Shown here one piece after another: positions 56,231 through 64,000 of a stretch of 64,000 nt of DNA. The stretch spans positions 9,147,092 through 9,211,091 of the forward strand of contig JALMQS010000816.1 in assembly GCA_024734495.1 (NCBI GenBank), given 5' to 3'. Below the pieces are notes generated by a model. It searched no databases. It was given only the letters and a program-made list of their open reading frames with translations, and was not told where the DNA came from. Positions within the stretch are counted from its first letter, which is position 1. Each line of letters opens with the position of its first letter. This DNA is from Forficula auricularia (taxonomy: Eukaryota; Arthropoda; Insecta; Dermaptera; Forficulidae). A program made the translations under genes and the position numbers.

Positions 56231-58880
56231 ATAACCAACCCCCTATCAACCTAAATGTACTAAGAAAGTAAACCTCTCTAAATACTTTCATAATTATATT
56301 ATTTTTATTTTTTTTTTTTATCAAAAATAAAATTTTCACAAGTGTGAAATTATGTTTATATAAAGATGAATAAATTATCATAGTCAATTTATTTAATATA
56401 AAAACAAATAACACATGAACTTTATAGCTTAAAGCCTTCAAATGTGTTTTTGTATCTTAATTTAAAATATTGTATACATGTAATAAATACTTTATTCTAA
56501 AGAATATAATTTTGTATTACTTGCTAAAATCTCGTTAAATGTTTGTCTTAATTTTTATGTTAATAAACTTACTTTTCGTCTAGAAATGAGATTTTTTTTC
56601 TCCTAAATAAAATATTTATAAATTAATAGATAACCAAAATGTCCCAAAGAAATGATACTTTTGTCGTTTTTATCCAATATTCTTGACACTCCTGTAGTTA
56701 TATTTTATGCATAATTGAAAATAATTTTACATCAGAATGAACAACATTTCAAACTAATTTTAAAGTTTTTTTCAATTTTTGTATTTCTAGGTCTATGATA
56801 AATTATTAAATATGAAGGTTCTTATCCCTTGAAAGAATGCATTTCCTAGGATATGAAACGACTGAAATTTAGTGTCGAATATTGTACATTCTAATGTCTC
56901 TTGTGCATTCTCTGATGATCAGTGATGTGATGGTGAAAATATTTTTTTTGTTAGTATGAGTTTGTAAAACTCTTCCTATTAATGTTGTTATTGGTATGTT
57001 TTCTGTTGTTTTTTGTACATTCATTTTATAATTTACCATCGATTGCTTTCTTGTTACTGGCTTGACTTTTGTGACTTTAAGGAAGTGATTTATGTCTTCT
57101 GACTGATTTTTTTTTTTGCTATGTCTTCCCTCCATGTCTCTTAATTTCTTGAACAGATTTTGAAAAAATTCTGCATTGGGTTCAGTCTCTAGCTGAATTG
57201 TTCTGTTTTTTCTTCATTATTGATAGCATTTTGTGGATTTGCTTTCCTTTAACCACATTTGCCTGGAAGACCATTTCTGATGATTCTTTTTTTATTGGTA
57301 TCTTGGGATGGTTTTATATTAATTGATTCAAGGATTCACAGTGATATAATCACTAATATGCTAAAGAGAAAAATAAAATAGTTTTTGAAAAAAATGAAAT
57401 AGACTTTAAAAAAAATAAATGCAACAATAAAAATACACAAAAGAATTCTGTAAGACATCATTATTAAACATTATTTGATTACAGTAAACTGAAATCATGT
57501 ATGAAATTACTTTTTAGTCAGTTTCTTAAACTACTTATATGAATATTGGCTTTAATTAAAAAGTAATTTCACTATGTTAATATTTATTGATTTGAGTTGT
57601 ATGCAATAGGATAATAATTATTTATACTTTTGTGGTCATATTTATTTCTTTATTTGCATTAATTTTTTGATGGGTTTATTTTTTCTTAAAAATTATTTTT
57701 TGTTCCATCAAAAAACCTTAAAATGTGCAGTTAAAAGCTGAAATGAAATTTTTTATTTAATTTAATTTTAAAATATGTAAGTCTGTATCTCATGACTTTA
57801 TTACATAATGCTATTCAAAATCAGACTACTTTGATGCACTTACTAACAGATGTTTTTCAAAATATCTTTTAAAATCATTATCTCCGAGCCCAAACCCCTT
57901 GACATGGGAAATGAAAATTATGGTTAAGGATTCTCCTTATTACCCAAACGCGCATAAGAAATGTTTTTTATAAATTCGGCCCTTAAGGGAGTGAAAATAA
58001 GGGTTGAACTTCAATTCCCGATACTAATGAAAAACAAGCAATTTATTATAATTGAATCAAATTAGCTTTAATTAATCAAAGAAGGGGAAGAATGTATCTA
58101 ACTAAAATAATTTATTTTCATTCAGAATTAAATTGCGCAAAGACTATTCATAATTTTGAAAAGTTAATTATTAGTTTTATTATCTTCAAATATTTTGACC
58201 CGACGCTGCCCGTCCACACCAGCACACATATTCAGCTGTATATATCTATTTTGCAATTTGGTACACAAATTCAATATCTAAATTTTGTATATTTATTTTA
58301 ATAAATTTTCTTTATCATTTCCTCTAGGACGTTCATCGATTTGTTGTCATCCTTCTTTCGACCAAGTACCTCCAACTTCTTTCATAACTCATCACTTTTT
58401 CTCCCTCGCCTTCCTTTTTTCCCCTTTCTATATATTGTATTATAATAATATAATAAATACTACCATACCGAGGTCTTGTTCTCACTTTTTTGTCCTTTTC
58501 TTCTCTGCCCTTTCTTAATAAATAGTTTCCCTAGACACCCTAAATTAGTTTTTATACACAAATAATTATATATTATATATTTTTAATATGAATAGTACTT
58601 GTATAATATACATCTTCTAAACATCTACAAATTTTACATAATTATTTAAGCTTAAGCATCTCCAATACTTGTGTCAATATAAATATAGTACTAAAGCCGG
58701 ATGGATTTACAATTGCTAGACAACGGAAATGGAAAAGTAACTTGATATTATTTGCTACTTGGAATATCACCTCATGGAATGGCAGGGAACTTCAATCATC
58801 ACTAAAGTAATCTGTTGATTTATTTTCGAATCAATTAAGGCAACTATCACATTTCCTTGGGCAAATTTATTAAATAATGA
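56231..58880. other. Rbp1 3' region and intergenic DNA
   Basis: AATAAA-type signals occur from about 56470 to 56575 and could end the Rbp1 transcript. A good acceptor (CCTCTAG at about 58328) with a 40-codon open frame follows in phase, but nothing links it convincingly. No other gene seen. Confidence 0.4.
57385..57725. mobile_element. Heavily decayed A-family foldback
   Basis: Recognisable but degraded arm phrases from A1/A2: AAATGCAACAATAAAAATAC, TGAAATTACTTTTTAGTC, AAAAAGTAATTTCACTATG and TTGCATTAATTTTTTGATGG. Confidence 0.5.
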
Positions 58881-59124
58881 ACTGGAACATTTTCACTAAA
58901 AAAATATTCAGACCCGAAGGAAATAATTACTTTTTAGAAAAGTTTTTTTTTTTATTTATTTTTCAAGCCAAAAAGATCACAAAGAATCTACAACATGGAA
59001 TACAAATATCATATAAGTTACGCGCTCAAAAGGTGCAGAATCGACAAACCTTGATGCTATCATCAAACTTGCCTATTCATCAAATTAGAAAGATATAAAA
59101 GGCCCCTAGCCACGACGCTTAGAC

Positions 59125-59440
59125 AGACTTGACCTAGCTCGCTCTGCCTGCTCTACTCACTTCTCCACATAGGAACAATACGGTTCACTGTCGGGTTATC
59201 CCATCTTAAATATTAAACTCATCTTAATTATTAAATAGACTTGACCCGAGCTAGCTCTGCCAGCTCTACTCAATTCTCCACACAGGAACAATACGGTTCA
59301 CTGTCGGGTTATACCTTAAATATTAAACTCATCTTAATTATTAAACAGGCTTGATCCGACCTCGCTCTGCTTGCTCTGTTCACTTCTTCACACAGGAACA
59401 ATACTGTTCACTGTCGGGTCATCCCATCTTAATAATTAAA
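59125..59440. repeat. Three-copy ~111-bp tandem repeat
   Basis: Units start at 59125, 59237 and 59347. Each carries a GC-richer half (CTCGCTCTGCCTGCTCTACT, CACAGGAACAATACGGTTCA, CTGTCGGGTTA) and an AT-rich half (CTTAAATATTAAACTCATC). Copies differ by 10-15%. Confidence 0.88.
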
Positions 59441-59449
59441 TATTATTAA

Positions 59450-60990
59450 AATATTTTATCCCCTAGAATAACCATCAGTTATTCAAGTATTTTATAATCC
59501 CTTCTTAATATATTCAATTGTAAAACAAGTGTAAAATTTATAAAGGTTTTCAAAATAAAAAGTATTTTAAAAATAAATCTTGCGATTGTTTTTAAAAAGT
59601 CCATGTATATCACTCTTAAATAGTAACTCAATACCAGTACCTATCAAGTTATTTTTGATTTTGAATATCAATATCACTGAATCTAGTTTAATTATTTCTC
59701 TGAACTCAATACACTCAATTCATTATATAATGCTAGGATGTTTGTTCTATGGTCTCTGCAGAATATAAGCATGTCATCACGATTCTGAGTTAGAAATGTT
59801 TTAATTTATCTTATATTATGGTAATTCATATGATAAACTTTTAAACCTTTTGAATCATCTAAGACCTAGTTCAGCCTTGGTCTGATCATGATAACTTTCT
59901 TACCTTATTGAGATATTTTTATTTTGAGGCTTAAAAAAAATTGAAGGAAAACTATTCTAGCAAGGAAATCCCAATCAATCTAGGATTCGTATAACGTGTG
60001 TAGATTTTGATAATGTAATAAAATAATGATATTCTTCGATTAAAGAAAGAATTTATCAAATGCCTTCTGGATAGAACTCCTCATTCTCAACCTGAGCTTA
60101 AGACGATAAAGAAATGCGGAGATTGGAAGAACAAGTGAAGGAAGTTTAAGCATTTCTAGGATGAAAAGTGTGGATGGTATGGAATAACATTATTTCTTAA
60201 TTATATTATAATCAAAAACAAATATTCTTAATTGCAACACTTGATAACAACACAATGTGTTCAACTAGACCCGAAACATGTCTTAGACAATAAAAAATTT
60301 TCGTTTTTTTTTTTCATTTTCAATTTTTGAGTTATACAAGATTGAAGTGGAGAATAGTTAATTGTCTTGTTTTATTATAATCCATATTCTAATTCTATAT
60401 TATATTTTTAAATATTAAATACATTTATTAATGTTTTTACTTTGTAAAAATGTGGTTATTATATGGAAACTGGAAGCTCCACCAGTGAAAATCCCTGGCA
60501 TTTGCGGCCGGCTTTTCTTGGTTTATTTTATTAAGAATTAAAGCCTTTTTTGCAAAAATTCAATTTTCAAATATTCTGTCCAAAAACACTCAGGAAAAAG
60601 AGGGATTGGACTAAAGGCTAAATTATTTTTGGATATAATTCAATTTTCATAAAATTGTCAACTAATAAATTTAATTAATTTTTCCTTAATGCGCCCCTTT
60701 TGAAACTTTCCATTTCAAATATTTTCACCCTTTTTTTTGATTACTTTGAAGGGTCTAAAAAAGTTTTCATCTTGTCTGAAATTTGTTGAAAGCCTATATA
60801 ATTTCAGGGCCCTGGAACTTTGAAATAGTATTTTTACGACTTTTTGAGCCTTTTAGGTTCTCGACTACCTGATTCAAGTTTTCTATTTTAACAGAATAAT
60901 CGTCCAAAACGAAATATCTTTTACAACAAAGTTCCTCAAAGCTTCATTTGCGCGAAATAAACGATTTTCTAAGACTTAACATCCCTACGC
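59450..60990. other. No identifiable feature
   Basis: AT-rich intergenic sequence without convincing coding or element structure. Confidence 0.45.
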
Positions 60991-60995
60991 GCCTA

Positions 60996-61254
60996 AATTG
61001 GATACTAACCGAACAAACGCATTCGCCAACTCATTTATCCCTATGACATCTAGAGACTGGAACTCTCTTCCTCAGACCCTCTTCCTAGCAACATATAACC
61101 TTCAATCTTTCAAGAAACGCATCCACGAATACCTTCCACTCCGACCCAATCCCTAAATCTCTTCTTATTTCCAAAATACAAGGGTCCACCGCGGACTATA
61201 GAGGTTGAACCTTTTTGGTGCAACTTCTTGTATCAGTATCATTATAAAAAAAAT
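60996..61254 (+). pseudogene. LINE ORF2 tail
   Basis: Encodes LDTNRTNAFANSFIPMTSRD, WNSLPQTLFLATYNLQSFKK, RIHEYLPLRPNP and a stop, then the shared 3' UTR and an A tail. It is the same LINE group as 33756-34433, 5' truncated. Confidence 0.72.
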
Positions 61255-62500
61255 GAACTTAAAACCTTTTTGTAACGTTAAAAATATAGGAAATGAAAAA
61301 GAACAAGACTAGATTTTGATGATAAACATATTTTAAGGATGATTTTTTTTCCTTGGCAGTATATTTGCCTACCTTTCTAGATTTCCATACTCAAGAAGTA
61401 TGACAATGAAAGAACATAGAAAGTTTGTTCTGATGACAAAATTTCTGTATATTCCAAAACAAAGAACTGATTGGATTTAGACCTTTTTATATAGATTTTG
61501 GATGAAAATCAGAAAAAATTCCAATCACTAAATGAGAGTCCTTGAACACACTTATAGCTTATAAGATGAAATTGAAGGAAGTTCTTTCGCGACGATCCAC
61601 ACAAAAAGTTTTAGCCTCGTTCCACTCTATAAATATGAACGGAACTAAAATTTTAGGTTTTGTTTTTTTTACGTTACACACTACGTTTACGTTACACACT
61701 ACGAAATCTCTATATGGACACACACATACTTGCCGGATCGTTTCCAAGCCATTGTTCTTATATCCCCTCCACTAAAAATAATCGCCCAAATATGTTTTTT
61801 ATTTTTTTATCGAAACTATGTGGTAAATAATTTCAATTTTTTTCTAAGTTACTCCGAATATATTATTCTAACAAATATTAGTGTTTCATCAAGATGGTGA
61901 TAGTCCTTCAATAAAAAATAAAATAAAATAATGATCATATCCCCACCATTTCCCTATCTACCCTATGTAAAAATTGTCATTTTTAATTGCAATTATTTCA
62001 TGTTTGGTGTGGTAAATCGTCTTCAAATTTTAACAGTATGTGTATTATGCTTTTAATGACTTATATTCCAATTTCAAAGACTTCTTGAATTTTTCCATTT
62101 GTGAAAGAACTACCTTAAGTTGCACATTTGTGCCCAGTTTTAGCTTTTTACTTGAAACCGTCTGCTGACGAAAATTGTCATATCCCCATAATTTCGCAAG
62201 GCATCTTAAAAAACATTCATTTTTCCTTCCAATTTATAGATTATTTCAAATTTTTCAATCTATCTTTAAAATTCAAATTCCATATTTCCCTCTTCAAAAA
62301 GTCACGTGACTTCATTCGCGCGAAGTAACCGGTAAGCATGACAAGTGGCCGAGAAAGATAAATTTAAATTTGAGTAATCAAATTCTTAATTTTCTCTAGC
62401 ATTTACAACTTAAACCTCATTTCATACAATTTTATATTATTTATAGAAGAATGAATTGACATTATAAATAAATATTTGAATTATATATTTTAATAATAGT
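61255..62500. other. Gene-free DNA upstream of the nucleoporin gene
   Basis: Includes decayed dispersed repeat (61440-61560) and a small duplication of ACGTTACACACTACG at 61670-61701. The Nup205 promoter must lie at the right end but no element could be defined. Confidence 0.4.
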
Positions 62501-62532
62501 AAAGATTTTAATAATTTATTAATAATAACATC

Positions 62533-63122
62533 ATGTCGGAAGGTTAGTTATGAATATAATTTATTTATTTTATATCTCTACCTTATTAAATTATAATTTT
62601 ATTTTAGCTATAGGTCAATTTGATGATATGTGGACCCCATTTAAACAATTACAAGGTTTTGTTGAGGGTGTATTAGCTAATCCACAGTCTGATTCTATTA
62701 CACAATTAGAAAATGTTCTAAAAAATCACAAACAAAATTTTATTACTTTATTAAAAAATCCGGTAGGCATATAAAAAAATTACATCATCATCTTTTAATA
62801 CTCTAAACTATATTAATTTTAATTATTAAAGTAAAGGGTGTGTAGTTTCACTGTGAAACTACACACCCTTTACTTTAATAATTAATATCATGTTTCACCT
62901 AAAACCTACACTACTTTCTCTAATTATATTAATTTTATTAATTTATTTTTAAGCCAAAAAATGCAAAAAATAGAGAAGAACTTAAAAAAGGAATTTCTGA
63001 AGGGATAACAATTCCTGGTATTGGACACCAAACATTATCAAAAGAACTTGTTGATGAAACCATAATTATATCTGATATGTATGATTTGAATGAAAATGCT
63101 GCATTAGATCTTCTTTGTACTG
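62533..63122 (+). CDS. Nup205: Nup205-like nucleoporin, first three exons (partial)
   Basis: A scaffold nucleoporin of the inner ring of the nuclear pore, partner of Nup93. Exons 62533-62542, 62608-62762 and 62954-63122 join in phase to about 111 residues. The reading MSEAIGQFDDMWTPFKQLQG, LENVLKNHKQNFITLLKNPP and KNAKNREELKKGISEGITIP parallels the vertebrate start: W-x-PYK, a KHKPDFISLFKNPPKN block, then the LSDLFD-like IISDMYDLNENAALDLL. The 10-bp first coding exon is set by GTTAGT after GAAG. Later exons lie beyond 64000. The introns hold two foldback remnants. Confidence 0.9.
62819..62885. mobile_element. 67-bp palindrome D2 in Nup205 intron 2
   Basis: A perfect hairpin: TTAATTATTAAAG, GTAAAGGGTGTGTAGTTTCA, short turn, inverse. 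It is followed by ATCATGTTTCACCTAAAACC exactly as after D1 (4069-4320). The whole interior of D1 is missing. Confidence 0.8.
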
Positions 63123-63203
63123 GTAAAAAAAAATGCTGAAAATACTATCGAATTTATTTGTTAATGGTTTTATTCAACTTGAAAAATAATTTCAAATATA
63201 ATT

Positions 63204-63370
63204 GAAAAGTTTTTGTTTTGTCGAGAGTAGCAGAGTTGTTGATTCACAAAGAGAAAGAGGTTGTCCTCTGCTTGATGCAAATAAACATACACACATATAT
63301 CGAGATGATATATAATGTGTGTATGTTTATTTGCATCAAGCAGAGGACAACCTCTTTGTTTCTCTTTGTG
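63204..63370. mobile_element. Foldback retroelement B4, divergent arms
   Basis: Begins with a T/G-rich stretch and TGTCGAGAGTAGCAGA, the same one-sided end as B1-B3. The arms (TTCACAAAGAGAAAGAGG, CAAATAAACATACACACA and inverses) are a different sequence. Flanking 16-bp repeats AATTTCAAATATMATT match at 15 of 16 (63188-63203, 63371-63386). No hammerhead-like core. Confidence 0.78.
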
Positions 63371-63716
63371 AATTTCAAATATCATTCATACTTGAAAAAG
63401 TATACATTAATACATTATTCAAATTAACTATTGTTATGGTATTTTTGGATTGGATTAAACATAGCCCTTAAAAGCAAAAATCCGGACATTTGATAATTTT
63501 TTAAATACATGATTATCAAAATTTAAAAAAAATTGTATATTTATAGTCAAAATTTTAATAAAATAAAAGGCCCAAATGCGCGTGGGAATTATATATCAAG
63601 GGTTACTTAGCTTAATACATCTGCCTATATGGCGTCCAAACTAATTATTTTATTACTCATTAAAACAATTCATAAAAAACTACTTTCCTGAATTTTTTTA
63701 TTGAATTGGTTGTAAA

Positions 63717-63867
63717 CGAGGGGTGAACCGCGATTGGAATTAGGTGTACACTTTCTTTGGAATTATTTTGGAATTGATTAGATAATGCCCCTTAATCTAT
63801 TGTTTTTTACTTGGAAAGTGGAAGTGGAAATAGGTGTACACGATATTAGGTCGCGGTTCACCCTTCG
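63717..63867. mobile_element. hAT-like MITE C4
   Basis: CGAGGGGTGAACCGCG termini, 151 bp. The flanking 8-mers GTTGTAAA and GTTATAAA match at 7 of 8. It lies in the Nup205 intron after exon 3. Confidence 0.9.
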
Positions 63868-64000
63868 GTTATAAAGTAAGAGAGAATCTTGGAATAAACA
63901 CATTTCCTCTGGCGAAATCTACAGCAAGGTAGATTGGCTTGTTATTCAAGTCCAAGCGATTTTTCACGCCTCTGCATCTTCTCACCCCTACAAGGCCCAA

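Noticed and set aside
56869..57135. 88-codon minus-strand ORF rich in Lys/Thr
   Set aside because: No recognisable domain, no nearby exons and low-complexity composition; chance ORF most likely.
1..64000. CRISPR arrays, operons or prokaryotic signals
   Set aside because: None present; the split genes and TE content mark the sequence as eukaryotic, and the only regular array (7796-8058) is a minisatellite without spacers.

Overview
The window looks like nuclear DNA of an arthropod, most likely an insect. It is very AT-rich, its genes are split by GT-AG introns, and most of the sequence is transposable-element debris. The best species cue is an SR splicing factor whose RRM closely resembles insect Rbp1. 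The TE fauna (AACCGACTTC-ended repeats, mariners, hAT MITEs, RTE- and Jockey-like LINEs, tRNA SINEs) is typical of insects. I cannot name the order.

Four host genes can be supported. (1) A minus-strand gene at the left edge (1-6144) encodes a Ser/Arg-rich protein followed by a coiled coil; I do not recognise it. (2) A plus-strand six-exon gene (38937-45172) encodes methylthioribose-1-phosphate isomerase (methionine salvage), apparently complete at 349 residues. (3) A plus-strand three/four-exon gene (51310 to about 56230) encodes an Rbp1/SRSF3-type SR protein. (4) The first three exons of a plus-strand Nup205-like nucleoporin gene begin at 62533 and run off the right edge. The genes have unrelated roles and look independently transcribed.

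The 32.5 kb between genes 1 and 2 holds no convincing host gene. It is a layered TE graveyard: a pogo/Tigger-like MITE, hAT MITEs with intact 8-bp target duplications (one nested in another, one inside a SINE), a Harbinger-like MITE with a related empty site elsewhere in the window, LINE tails, two tRNA-derived SINE families, large foldback elements and a dead mariner. Introns of the isomerase, SR and Nup205 genes carry the same families.

The most unusual layer is a set of palindromic (foldback) elements that carry hammerhead-ribozyme-like cores (CTGANGA, short helix II, GAAA, then in several copies a self-complementary segment and TC). Two copies of one family are both 248 bp, and each is flanked by a perfect 13-15 bp target duplication, which indicates retrotransposition rather than DNA transposition. 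In a second family the palindrome arms extend into locus-specific flanking sequence. A third family is built on tRNA-like cores and exists in both single and palindromised forms. Together these suggest Penelope-like or retrozyme-like elements and a recurrent snap-back process. This interpretation is inference and needs repeat-library searches and cleavage assays.
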